A stretch of 64,000 nt of DNA. It comes from Halodesulfovibrio aestuarii. Lineage in GTDB: Bacteria > Desulfobacterota > Desulfovibrionia > Desulfovibrionales > Desulfovibrionaceae. The translations under genes and the position numbers were made by a program. Of the stretch, positions 9,253 through 17,928 are shown one piece after another. The stretch lies in the NCBI RefSeq assembly GCF_050571805.1, contig NZ_CP192219.1. One strand, written 5' to 3'. Positions within the stretch are counted from its first letter, which is position 1. Each line of letters starts with the position of its first letter. The notes under the pieces were generated by a model. The model ran no database searches. It had not been told where the DNA came from and saw only the letters and a program-made list of their open reading frames with translations.

Positions 9253-10152
9253 CTACTTGTCAATGCTCACACGATTTCTTCCATTGTCCTTACTCACGTG
9301 CATCTGATCAACAGCCCGCAGTAATACAGAATGCATATCTTCACCTTTCTCAGCAACCACTCCGCCCAATGATGCAGTGACCTTGATGATGGCTCCCTCA
9401 TATTTCAACGAACTTTTTTCAATTAGCTTTCGTATATTTTCTGCAATGGTTAACAACTCTTCAGTACTAATATTAGGAAGAATGAGTAGAAACTCACCTC
9501 CACCCCAATGCGATACCGTATCAACTTCCCGCAGTTCTGAAAGAAAAGAATCGACAGCCATACGGAGTACATTATCCCCGGCAGAGTACCCCCACCTTTC
9601 ATTAACATCCTTAAAATCATCAAGACCAACAAACAATACGCCATAAGTAGAGTTATCATTAATCGCCTGATAACGAACACGATCTAAAACATTTTCACCA
9701 AATTCTCTGTTACCAATTCCAGTCAGCTTGTTTTGCAACACTATTTCACGTAATTTTTTAAGATCTGATAAAAAATCATCCCGCGAAACCACCACTGAAA
9801 AAAATTGAACAGCTCCAATTATGTTTCCATTACCATCTTTTAGAGGAGAAGCTTTTAGCACCACAGGTACAAGCTGCCCATTTTTGTGATGCAAAAAAAC
9901 AGAGGCCTCTGAAAACTTGTCTTCTTCAATAGCGGCGGTAAGGGGACAACCGTCGAAGCATAACGCTCTGCCTTCAGCGTCAACATGGTGCAACAAATTC
10001 TCAGGACAGCATCGGCCAAGCACTTCTTCAGCTGCATATCCTGTCAATTTTTCCGCCTCGTTGTTCCAAAATAAAACTTTACGTGTTCTATCAACAACAT
10101 AGACACCACCAGCGAGAGTACGTAGGGCTTCTTTATACGAATCCTTTTCCAT
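9253..10152 (-). CDS. PAS-GGDEF protein with degenerate GGDEF domain
   Basis: A 299-residue cytosolic protein: PAS domain (about 8-125), short coiled linker, GGDEF domain (about 150-299). The start at 10152 is chosen because GGGGGAG precedes it and because it then aligns residue for residue with the 299-residue paralogue at 11407-12306. The active-site motif reads GGGEF instead of GGEEF/GGDEF, and the metal-binding VDID of the paralogue is VGLD here. Both changes remove acidic residues needed for Mg2+/GTP catalysis, so c-di-GMP synthesis is unlikely. A regulatory or dimerising role beside the intact paralogue is more likely. The PAS domain carries a conserved Cys set (CCPEN, then LCFDGCPL). 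Confidence 0.88.
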   Translation of the reverse strand: MEKDSYKEALRTLAGGVYVVDRTRKVLFWNNEAEKLTGYAAEEVLGRCCPENLLHHVDAEGRALCFDGCPLTAAIEEDKFSEASVFLHHKNGQLVPVVLKASPLKDGNGNIIGAVQFFSVVVSRDDFLSDLKKLREIVLQNKLTGIGNREFGENVLDRVRYQAINDNSTYGVLFVGLDDFKDVNERWGYSAGDNVLRMAVDSFLSELREVDTVSHWGGGEFLLILPNISTEELLTIAENIRKLIEKSSLKYEGAIIKVTASLGGVVAEKGEDMHSVLLRAVDQMHVSKDNGRNRVSIDK

Positions 10153-10320
10153 CAATCTCCCCCTAATCATAAGCGTTACGTTACTCACCTATTAATATCC
10201 AGCGCAGCCCCAAAAGCAATTACATCTTTCAAAGAAGCAGAGCACTCGTCATATTCTTAGCATTGAGTAACAAAGAAATCTCTACACGACTGCGGCGAAA
10301 TAACATTCGGGCAGTTATAT

Positions 10321-10369
10321 AAAAATATCCCACTATCCCTACCAATAAAGAGAGGGAAAGTGGGATATC
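10321..10369 (-). terminator. Rho-independent terminator
   Basis: Long imperfect hairpin, ATATCCCAC at 10325-10333 with GTGGGATAT at 10360-10368, extended by CCCT/AGGG inside. On the minus strand it is followed by TTTTTATA. It would end transcripts of the acetyltransferase relic. Confidence 0.75.
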
Positions 10370-10408
10370 AATTCTTAACGGAAATAATAATTTTAACGCG
10401 GCAACCAG

Positions 10409-10560
10409 TTATAACTGCAGACTGTAAATAACTTTATCATCACCAACATCATAAAAATCTTTCAGTAACGCTTCACTACCAAATCCACTTTTTTCATAAA
10501 AAGAACGAGCAGGCGCGTAACTGACTTTTGACGAAGTCTCAGCATACAAGGAGCGCCCGC
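10409..10560 (-). pseudogene. C-terminal fragment of a GNAT acetyltransferase
   Basis: In this frame the minus strand reads YAETSSKVSYAPARSFYEKS and then GF, DFYDVGDDKVIYSLQL and a TAA stop at 10411-10409. This is the characteristic end of a GNAT-family N-acetyltransferase (AETSS..YAP.R.FYEK.GF....DFY..GDD). There is no start codon or acetyl-CoA-binding half. An in-frame stop lies a few codons upstream, where sequence of the sigma-54 activator relic takes over. The fragment cannot make a functional enzyme and marks a deletion junction near 10560. Confidence 0.75.
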
Positions 10561-11250
10561 CACAAGTCTATTAAGCATATGTTCAGCCAGAAGTGAGATA
10601 TCTTCAATATGATCTCGTAATGGAGTGATTTCGATAGGAAAAACATTCAGGCGATAGAATAGGTCAGATCGAAATTTATTACTTTCGACCAAAGCAGATA
10701 AGTCTTCGTTACCGGCAGCGATAATACGAACGTCCACTGGAACATCCTCCTCCCCGCCGACTCTGTGAATTACCCGCTCCTGTAGCACTTGCAATAATCG
10801 AATTTGTACGGAGGGAGGTATGGTTGCAATCTAGTCTAAAAAGATGGTGCCACCTGCTGCTAATTCAAACTTCCCGCGCTTTCTGCGGTAAGCACCTGTA
10901 AAAGAACCTTTCTCATGACCAAAGAGTTCGCTCTCAACCAGATTTTCAGGCAACGAGCCACAGTGCACTACGACAAAAGGCCCATTACGCCGGTTGCTTT
11001 GGTTATGCACCAGACGCGCAATAACGTTTTTACCAGTGCCTGTTTCTCCTGATATTAAAACTGTGGAGCGCGTGTTCGCTACAAGTTTTATCTTTTTATA
11101 GATAGCCTGCATCGCAGGGCTGGAAAGTGTTGTTCCAACGGTAGGTTCAATTCCGGAAACAGAAATTGTGAGGCTTGCCCATGTGTCAATGAATTTGAAA
11201 CCATATCTTCTGACGCATGTTCCAAGGCTCATAAAGTCGATGTCTGCCAC
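10561..11250 (-). pseudogene. Decayed sigma-54-dependent activator (AAA+ domain)
   Basis: From the ATG at 11250 the frame encodes a short N-terminal part, then the AAA+ core: Walker A GETGTGKN, ESELFGHEKGSFTGA (the sigma-54 contact loop) and GGTIFLD. There a TAG (10833-10831) stands exactly where the Walker B glutamate codon belongs. The same frame then continues as IATIPPSVQIRLLQVLQER and RSDLFYRLNVFPIEITPLRD. So one nonsense change stops the protein and a deletion has removed the C-terminal half and DNA-binding domain, joining it to the GNAT fragment. It lies between the two GGDEF paralogues and may once have regulated this locus. Confidence 0.85.
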
Positions 11251-11315
11251 TTGCAGTTACTCCTAAGAATGTTGCTTGCAACACATACTTAGTTTTTTTT
11301 GAGTAGCAATCATGT

Positions 11316-11341
11316 TTTGAGTTCATTTTAATGAACTCAAA
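11316..11341. repeat. 26-bp palindrome upstream of the activator relic
   Basis: TTTGAGTTCATT (11316-11327) and AATGAACTCAAA (11330-11341) form a perfect 12-bp inverted repeat with a 2-base centre. No T-run follows on either strand close enough for a standard terminator, so an operator, or a weak terminator for the GGDEF gene upstream, is possible. Confidence 0.5.
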
Positions 11342-11406
11342 CATTTTGTTCTCGTAAAACAGAATGATAGATATTCATCCCTCTCAGGGGTTTCCCAACT
11401 AAATTC

Positions 11407-12306
11407 TCAGTTCTCAATACTCACCAGATTCCTTCCATTATCCTTGCTGATGTACAACTGATTATCGGCCCGCTGCAACACAGATTGTAACTCTTCGCCA
11501 TTCTTGGCAATGACTCCACCAAAGGATGCAGTAACCTTAATTATCGTATCTTCATATTCATACCAGCTTGTTTCAACCAACATTCGCAAGCGCTCTCCTA
11601 CTATAAGCAAGTCTTGGGCTGTAATATTTGGGAGAATAAGCAAAAACTCCTCCCCGCCCCAACGAGATATGATATCAAAAATCCGCAATCCTGAATCAAG
11701 AGACTTGGAAACCATTCTAAGGACTTCATCCCCCACAAAATGCCCCCATGTATCATTAATATGCTTAAAATAATCAATATCAACAAACAATACTCCATAA
11801 GAAGCATTCATGTTTTTTGACTGGCTGCATACGTTCTCTAAAGTAATTTCAGCGAAACGCCTGTTGCCAACGCCTGTGAGTCTATCAAGCAAAGCCTCTT
11901 TACGTAATTTTTCAAACTCTGAAAAAAAATTTTCCCGGGAAAGAGATAGAGAAAAAAATTCAACAGCTCCAATAACATTCCCAATATCGTCTCTTAAAGG
12001 TGATGTTTTAACCGTTACAGGAACACGGTGCCCATTCTTATGACGCATAAAAACAGCAGCTTCTGCAAGTTTGCCTTCCTGAATAGTTAACTCAAGAGGA
12101 CAACCTCTCATACACAGCTCTTGCCCCTCAGCATTGACATGACAGAGCATGTTATCAGCACACTTCTTACCAAGTACTTCAGCCGAACCATACCCTGTAA
12201 GTCTTTCTGCTGCCTTATTCCAAAATATAATTTTCTGTTCTTTATCAACAACATATACACCGTCAGCAAGGGCATGCAAAACATCTACATAGAAAGCATG
12301 ATCCAT
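11407..12306 (-). CDS. PAS-GGDEF diguanylate cyclase (intact motifs)
   Basis: 299 residues, cytosolic, PAS (about 8-125) then GGDEF. Catalytic features are intact: VDIDYFKHINDTWGH with the metal-binding Asp and substrate Asn/Asp, and RWGGEEF at the active site. It should therefore make c-di-GMP from two GTP. No RxxD inhibitory site is visible at the usual position before GGEEF (the residues there are IFDIIS). The PAS domain has the conserved Cys pattern KKCADN, then LCMRGCPL. It is a close paralogue of the degenerate protein at 9253-10152 and lies near the NfrB-like glycosyltransferase, a candidate c-di-GMP receptor. I infer that it may supply that system. Confidence 0.92.
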   Translation of the reverse strand: MDHAFYVDVLHALADGVYVVDKEQKIIFWNKAAERLTGYGSAEVLGKKCADNMLCHVNAEGQELCMRGCPLELTIQEGKLAEAAVFMRHKNGHRVPVTVKTSPLRDDIGNVIGAVEFFSLSLSRENFFSEFEKLRKEALLDRLTGVGNRRFAEITLENVCSQSKNMNASYGVLFVDIDYFKHINDTWGHFVGDEVLRMVSKSLDSGLRIFDIISRWGGEEFLLILPNITAQDLLIVGERLRMLVETSWYEYEDTIIKVTASFGGVIAKNGEELQSVLQRADNQLYISKDNGRNLVSIEN

Positions 12307-12752
12307 AAATTTCTCTCCTACCCATATCTGTTACGCTCTAACGCATTACATATATCAAAAAAATAATTACCTCTTCAAGATAAACAATATATAATATATA
12401 ATTTGCCCCAAATTGAGCTAAAAGTAGCGTCTCCCCCCAATACGACTGCGAATAATTTCACAATCAGCCAGAGCTCTCACTTCAACAACTCACTGATTAT
12501 AGAACAAAAAATCCCGCAATTTTCATTGCGGGATTAATCATATCGACATCAAATTAACTTTCTTTTTATTCACCCAAGCTGACACTTCTTTTCTAAAAAA
12601 AATCGATTCTTCAAAGTGACAACAACGATGTCAAAATTATCTCATTCTAAAACAATCAGTTACATCCAGACAATTCACGAAGACCGACTCTACGCGACAT
12701 AGCCCTTGCAACTATCTTAGATAATATATCCTCTTTATTAGATCTTTCTATA
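12307..12752. other. Gene-free interval before metE (3' side)
   Basis: No gene seen. It holds the promoter area of the diguanylate cyclase (AT-rich near 12355-12410), the metE-side terminator at 12505-12537 and about 200 bp without recognisable features. Confidence 0.5.
12505..12537 (-). terminator. Rho-independent terminator downstream of metE
   Basis: AATCCCGCAA and TTGCGGGATT pair around a short loop. On the minus strand TTTTTT follows. It lies about 215 bp after the metE stop. Confidence 0.7.
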
Positions 12753-15041
12753 TTATCCACGCTTACGCATTTCATGCGCTGCCGCCACCATGTTCCGTAA
12801 GGAAGCAATACATTCCGGCCAGTCCCTTGTTTTAAGGCCGCAATCCGGATTTACCCACAAACGTTCTTTTGGGATATACGCTGTCGCATCTTCCAAAAGT
12901 TGGACCATTTCCTCTTTGGTTGGGACACGCGGGCTATGAATGTCGTAGATCCCCGGACCGATCTCATTCGGATAATCAAAGCTCTTGAACGCATCCAGTA
13001 ACTCCATTTTGCTACGACTTGCTTCGATACTGATTACATCTGCATCCATTGCGGCAATTGACCCAATAATGTCATTAAACTCGCTGTAGCACATGTGAGA
13101 ATGAATCTGCGTTGAATCATCAACACAAGAAGTTGATAGACGGAAACAATCCACGGCCCATGCAAGATATTTTTCACGATCTTTCTGTTTGATAGGCATA
13201 CCTTCACTAAAGGCTGCTTCATCAATCTGAAGAATCTTTACCTTAGCATCTTCAAGATCCTTTACCTCATCACGAATTGCAAGAGCCAGCTGGCGGCAAA
13301 CATCCGCACGCTCCATGTCATCACGCACAAAGCTCCAACAAAGAATTGTTACAGGCCCTGTAAGCATCCCTTTCATATGCTTATGAGTGAGTGATGCCGC
13401 ATACGTTATCCATTTAACCGTCATCGGATTTGGTCTGCTTATATCGCCATAGATGATCGGAGGTTTCACACAACGGCTACCGTAGCTCTGCACCCAACCA
13501 CTGCTGGTAAAACAGAAACCATCCATCTGCTGTCCAAAATATTCCACCATGTCATTTCGTTCCGGTTCTCCATGAACAAGAATATCCAGCCCCAGAGCTT
13601 CCTGCTCTTTCACAACGCGCTGAATCTCTTTTTTAATGAAACCTTCATAATTCTCTTCAGTCAGAATACCTTTTTTAAATGCACTACGCTTAGCACGAAT
13701 TTCTGAAGTCTGAGGGAAAGAGCCAATTGTGGTAGTTGGATACTGTGGCAGGTCGAGCCATGCTTGTGTGTTCTTACGCACTTCATATGGTTGTTGGCGG
13801 CAAAACATCTTTTCATCAATAGCGCTAACACGTTCCTGCACCAACGGATTATGAACGCGCCTGCTCAGGCGGCGTGAATTAATTGCAGAAGTGTTTCGAT
13901 CCAGTATCGCAACCCCCTCTGTTCGTCCTGTTCCAGAACGTTCGCTCAACAAGTTTTCTACGTCAGAAACTTCCTGACACTTCTGAACGGCAAAGGCCAA
14001 CCAACTCTTCAGCTCTTCATCAAGCTTTGTTTCACTCGCAAGGTCAACCGGGCTATGCAGCAAAGAGCAACTGGACCCCACTAGCACCCTTTCAGCAGGA
14101 AGAGCATCAAGAGAGCCATTCACCTTCGTTAGCACCTTTTCGTAGTCGGTCTTCCACACGTTACGACCATCTATAAGGCCTATGGAAAGCGCCATCGAGG
14201 AAGGAAGTTTTTCAATATACGCATCTAGATTTGCACCGCCACGAGTCAAATCTACGTGTACCCCCGCACAGCCAGAGGCAAAGGCAATATCAAGATTGTC
14301 GTCCAACGCATCGAAATATGTTGTCAACAATAGGCCAGCAGAATTTACTGATGCATTCAGCACATCATACGCCTGTAAAAACGCCTCACGAGCAACTGGA
14401 GACATATCTGCACATAAAATAGGTTCATCAATCTGAATCCAACGACATAATGGATCAAGCTGGGTAACTATTTCTTTATACACACCAATAACGGCATCTA
14501 AGCTTTGCCAGCAGTCATACCCATCAACACCTTTCGCCAAAGAAAGATACGTAATAGGCCCCACCAGTACAGGCTTTGGCACATAGCCACAGGCAATAGC
14601 TCTACGAGTATCGTCAATCAATGTAGTTGAAGAAAGCGTAAACTGCTGTGAAGCGGTAATTTCCGGTACAATATAGTGGTAGTTAGTATTGAACCACTTG
14701 GTCATTTCCATTGGCGGAATATTTCGGGAAGCGTCCCCGCGTGCCATACGAAAATATGTGGATAGATCGGAAGTGGTGCTGGAGCCACCAACATCAAACC
14801 GCTCAGGAATTGCCCCGAGCATTGCTGTTGTGTCGAGCACATGGTCATAAAAAGAAAAATCGCCGGTTGAAACGTAAGAAAGACCTGCTTCATGTTGGAT
14901 ACGCCAGTGGCGTTCCTTTAAGTCCTGACTCACGCTCAAAAGTTCTGATGTGGAGGAAACCCCACGCCAGTAGGCTTCAAGAGCCTTTTTCAGTTCGCGG
15001 TGGGCACCTATACGAGGAAACCCGAGAATGTGTTTTTCCAT
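12753..15041 (-). CDS. metE: Cobalamin-independent methionine synthase
   Basis: Transfers a methyl group from 5-methyltetrahydropteroyl-tri-glutamate to homocysteine, giving methionine without B12. The 762 residues cover both (beta-alpha)8 barrels: N-terminal LGFPRIGAHRELKKALEAYW and C-terminal TTTIGSFPQT. The zinc ligands lie in HSHMCYS, SIEASRS and NPDCGLKTR. The start is the ATG at 15041, with AAAAGGAG in front and agreement with the family N-terminus; upstream in-frame codons belong to the leader. Expression is evidently controlled by the cobalamin riboswitch just upstream, which would shut it off when B12 is plentiful and a B12-dependent MetH can be used. Confidence 0.97.
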   Translation of the reverse strand: MEKHILGFPRIGAHRELKKALEAYWRGVSSTSELLSVSQDLKERHWRIQHEAGLSYVSTGDFSFYDHVLDTTAMLGAIPERFDVGGSSTTSDLSTYFRMARGDASRNIPPMEMTKWFNTNYHYIVPEITASQQFTLSSTTLIDDTRRAIACGYVPKPVLVGPITYLSLAKGVDGYDCWQSLDAVIGVYKEIVTQLDPLCRWIQIDEPILCADMSPVAREAFLQAYDVLNASVNSAGLLLTTYFDALDDNLDIAFASGCAGVHVDLTRGGANLDAYIEKLPSSMALSIGLIDGRNVWKTDYEKVLTKVNGSLDALPAERVLVGSSCSLLHSPVDLASETKLDEELKSWLAFAVQKCQEVSDVENLLSERSGTGRTEGVAILDRNTSAINSRRLSRRVHNPLVQERVSAIDEKMFCRQQPYEVRKNTQAWLDLPQYPTTTIGSFPQTSEIRAKRSAFKKGILTEENYEGFIKKEIQRVVKEQEALGLDILVHGEPERNDMVEYFGQQMDGFCFTSSGWVQSYGSRCVKPPIIYGDISRPNPMTVKWITYAASLTHKHMKGMLTGPVTILCWSFVRDDMERADVCRQLALAIRDEVKDLEDAKVKILQIDEAAFSEGMPIKQKDREKYLAWAVDCFRLSTSCVDDSTQIHSHMCYSEFNDIIGSIAAMDADVISIEASRSKMELLDAFKSFDYPNEIGPGIYDIHSPRVPTKEEMVQLLEDATAYIPKERLWVNPDCGLKTRDWPECIASLRNMVAAAHEMRKRG

Positions 15042-15184
15042 CTGTGTTACTCCTTTTATTGGAAAATAAAAGGAACAACGACAACTCGAAATGCGGGCAA
15101 TGCAAGTACTATTCAAGCACAAAATAACGTGCCAAACATCTTGCCGGATGCCTGTCCAATCGCGAGACAGTCGTGCTCCTGCAT

Positions 15185-15325
15185 TTATGACGTCTCCTGG
15201 CTTCCGGTCTGTTTTTCCCTAGCCTTCCCGCATTCAACAGTGACTAGAGCAGCTTATTATCCGGTTACAGTGGCGCGACCGCGACGGATTTACACCGTCT
15301 TCCGTTTCATAAATGCTTATATCGA
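15185..15325 (-). promoter_or_regulatory. Cobalamin riboswitch of metE
   Basis: On the minus strand the leader contains GGTGTAAATCCGTCGCGGTC, then GCCACTGTAACCGG, the conserved core of cobalamin riboswitches. Later comes a B12 box of the form AGCCAGGAGACGTC (about 15187-15200). The order, spacing and position about 150 nt before the metE start fit the known class that represses metE when adenosyl- or methylcobalamin is bound. No separate terminator is obvious between the box and the gene, so translational control is possible. Confidence 0.9.
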
Positions 15326-15482
15326 GATTTATTAATATATGCACTTTCTTTTTTTTGCAAGGAGTTGTTAAAAACAAAATCAACTTTTTTCTTCGCAACG
15401 TAATAATCAGCAGACTTAAAACTTAAAAAAAGCTTTCCCCTAAAAATACAAGTTGCAAAAACTTGTCACCTCAACTCGTTAA

Positions 15483-15545
15483 ACACAAAAAAAGCCCTCA
15501 CAGCTTTCACTGTAAGGGCTTAATATCATGGCGGAGAGGGAGGGA
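15483..15545. repeat. Distal att repeat (copy of the tRNA-Ser 3' end)
   Basis: These 63 bp match 21106-21168 at 62 of 63 positions. The copy includes the last 17 nt of tRNA-Ser with CCA and the hairpin terminator of that tRNA, and breaks off exactly where the rest of the tRNA should begin. This is the classic product of site-specific integration into a tRNA 3' end. Confidence 0.88.
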
Positions 15546-15653
15546 AGCACATTGTCCTCAAAAACTCTCATCAGTAAATATATTTTTCAATTCGTCTTTG
15601 CCTGTTACTCACAAAGTTACTCATAAATAGGCGAGTAAACAACTTTGGAAAAA

Positions 15654-16073
15654 TTAGTCATGAACGTCAAGCCATGACACTACTTCCTCTCCAAAGTGAA
15701 TAAAGTCATCAAGATGATGCAAAGCAACAGCGTGTACCACATCCCAATCTAGATTTGTATATTCGTGAACAGCTACATTCCGAAGCCCAACACTACGAGA
15801 CATGCTCTTTGCCACATCTTTGCTGAGAACTCCTTCACGATGAAGTAAAAGGAACGCTTCCGCCATCGTCGATGGCACAGACAAAGTATCCGCAAGAATA
15901 TGAGTCGAAATGTCGATACTTATCTGCACGGCACGTTGCAGATTGAGTACAACGATATCTTGTAAGTCAAAATCTGCTTCTAGTATCTCAGCTTCAGCAG
16001 GAGTTTTCTCCTTAACTCGCTGGATACAGCGCTGCAACAAAAGCAATTTTTGCTGAACAACTTCTTTATCCAT
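15654..16073 (-). CDS. hepT: HepT-like HEPN ribonuclease toxin (DUF86)
   Basis: 139 residues from the ATG at 16073, chosen because GAGAGG precedes it and the family begins there; longer frames upstream run inside mntA. The HEPN active motif R-x4-H is visible as RNVAVHEY. Family members are mRNA- or tRNA-cutting toxins silenced when the MntA partner adds AMP to a nearby tyrosine; the Tyr in HEY is the likely target. The gene overlaps the end of mntA by 8 bp, the usual antitoxin-toxin order. It is the first gene inside the island from the metE side. Confidence 0.88.
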   Translation of the reverse strand: MDKEVVQQKLLLLQRCIQRVKEKTPAEAEILEADFDLQDIVVLNLQRAVQISIDISTHILADTLSVPSTMAEAFLLLHREGVLSKDVAKSMSRSVGLRNVAVHEYTNLDWDVVHAVALHHLDDFIHFGEEVVSWLDVHD

Positions 16074-16467
16074 TAAATCCTCTCTGCAGTCGGCTTTCAA
16101 CAATTCGACAGCGTAGCGGTTCCATGTCTGCTTGATCAAAAAGCATTCGTTTAATCAACATAGCGTGAATTAAATCAGAACGCTTTAGAACAACTTCACC
16201 TTTTGTAAGAACTTGGTGCAAAATTACTCCTTCGGCCGAATATAAATCCACAACATCAACCTCGCGGCCAAGAGCCAAGCTCAACTCTGCAATCAAATCT
16301 AGGCGCAACGAAACAGATAACGGTTTAGAGGCAAACACAGCCACATCTACGTCACTATCTGCACGCATCGTCCCCGCAGCAGCAGAGCCAAAGACAATGC
16401 CTAGTTGAATTTCTTTATGTGCAGCCAGCACGCCAGCTATATTCTTTTTAAGTGTAATCTTATCCAT
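16066..16467 (-). CDS. mntA: MntA-like minimal nucleotidyltransferase antitoxin
   Basis: 133 residues from the ATG at 16467. The minimal nucleotidyltransferase signature GSAAAGTMRADSDVDVAVF gives the GSx10DxD active site, followed by a third acidic position in REVDVVDL. Such proteins AMPylate and neutralise HepT. An open frame extends further upstream but has no family similarity. Preceded by a weak CAGGCG element. Forms a two-gene operon with hepT. The IS end begins about 180 bp upstream, so the native promoter may have been left in the remaining gap. Confidence 0.87.
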   Translation of the reverse strand: MDKITLKKNIAGVLAAHKEIQLGIVFGSAAAGTMRADSDVDVAVFASKPLSVSLRLDLIAELSLALGREVDVVDLYSAEGVILHQVLTKGEVVLKRSDLIHAMLIKRMLFDQADMEPLRCRIVESRLQRGFNG

Positions 16468-16649
16468 TGTTACGCCTGAGTTAATAATTTCCCTATGCTT
16501 CGCGCAAGAATAGCAGGCAATAAAGATCGAGGCTAGCCTTTTGCCTTCATACGTTGCCAACAAATTCCAAAGCGGCCTCAAACATTATAGTAAGTTCGAT
16601 TCGTAATCTGCAAAAAACAACAAGGAACAGAGCCCAGAGTATAATATAT

Positions 16650-17851
16650 TAACGTGTAAGAATTTCGACTTGATCTGACATTTCCTCTTGAAAAATAAGA
16701 GGTTCTCCCTTTTGATGAATAATCAGAAGACCACCAAAACGGGTACCATGCCCAAAGGAGAACCTTATGACAACGTACAACCAAAACGTTATTAAGCACA
16801 AGGTCGGACTTCTTAACCTAGCAGAAGAACTTGGAAACATATCCAAGGCATGCAAGATGATGGGGTATTCCCGCGACACCTTCTACCGGTATCAGGCTGC
16901 CAAGGAAGAAGGCGGAGTTGAAGCACTTTTTGATAAAATTCGGCGTAAGCCGAATCTGAAGAACCGTGTTGAAAAAGAAGTTGAGGACGCAGTAGTAGCC
17001 TTCGCAACCTCCTATCCAGCGCATGGACAGACAAGAACAAGCAACGAGCTGCGTAAGAAAGGGATTTTTGTTTCTCCTTCTGGAGTTCGTTCTATTTGGG
17101 TCAGGCATGACTTGCATAATTTTAAACTGCGACTCACAGCGCTTGAGAAGCTCTCTGCGGAAAAAGGAATAGTGCTCACTGAGGCACAGGTGCAAGTGCT
17201 CGAACGCAAGAAAGATGATGATGTTGCCCATGGCGAAATCGAAACTGCTCACCCAGGCTATCTTGGAAGTCAGGATACGTTTTATGTGGGCACAATTAAA
17301 GGCGCTGGTCGTATCTACCAGCAGACTTTTGTGGATACTTACTCAAAATGGGCCGCAGCGAAGCTATATACAACAAAGACACCTATTACAGCCGTAGACA
17401 TGCTCAACGACAAGGTTCTTCCATCCTTTGAAGAGCAAGAAATGGGTATGTTACGTATCCTAACAGATCGTGGCACAGAGTATTGTGGAATCTAAAGCAG
17501 CACGACTACCAGCTATTTTTAGGCATACGAAAACAAAAGCAAGACACCCGCAAACCAATGGGATCTGCGAGCGCTTTCACAAAACTATTTTGAACGAGTT
17601 TTATCAGGTTGCCTTCAGACGAAAAGTATACTCAAGCCTTGATGAATTGCAGATAGATCTTGATCTGTGGCTACTTGAATATAACACCGAGAGAACGCAT
17701 CAAGGCAAAATGTGTTGCGGTAGAACGCCATTTGGACCTATGATGGATGCAAAGCATCTTTGGACGCAACATGTTGTAAATCTCAATTAAACTGACAGGT
17801 GGTCGGTCAAAAGGGCTATGTGTCAGATCAAGTATGAACCACTACACGTTA
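16650..17851 (+). mobile_element. Decayed IS481-family insertion sequence
   Basis: About 1.2 kb with a broken transposase. Perfect 13-bp terminal inverted repeats ACTTGATCTGACA (16668-16680) and TGTCAGATCAAGT (17821-17833) flank it. A further inverted pair TAACGTGTA (16650-16658) and TACACGTTA (17843-17851) lies at the same distance on both sides, so the true ends probably include it. No target duplication is obvious. Confidence 0.75.
16767..17790 (+). pseudogene. IS481-family transposase, frameshifted
   Basis: The first part (16767-17495) has an N-terminal helix-turn-helix (NLAEELGNISKACKMMGYSR) and the start of the DDE domain (DTFYVGTIKG, FVDTYSKWAAAKLY, LTDRGTEYCG), then stops. The sequence QHDYQLFLGI continues in a second frame and HTKTKARHPQTNGICERFHK in a third, ending at 17790. 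So at least two small indels, one probably a deletion between short GCATA repeats near 17520, separate the second Asp from the Glu of the catalytic triad. Start ATG with AAAGGAG upstream. It cannot make an active transposase. Confidence 0.85.
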
Positions 17852-17855
17852 TAAA

Positions 17856-17907
17856 TAAAAGCCCCGAAATCCTATGGTTCAAACCATACAAAACTTCGGG
17901 GCTTCTT
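17856..17907 (-). terminator. Terminator of the chemoreceptor gene
   Basis: AGCCCCGAA (17860-17868) pairs with TTCGGGGCT (17895-17903), with an inner TATGGTT/AACCATA stem. On the minus strand a T-rich run TTTTATTTAT follows. Confidence 0.8.
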
Positions 17908-17928
17908 AGTTATAATTAGTCAATATTA

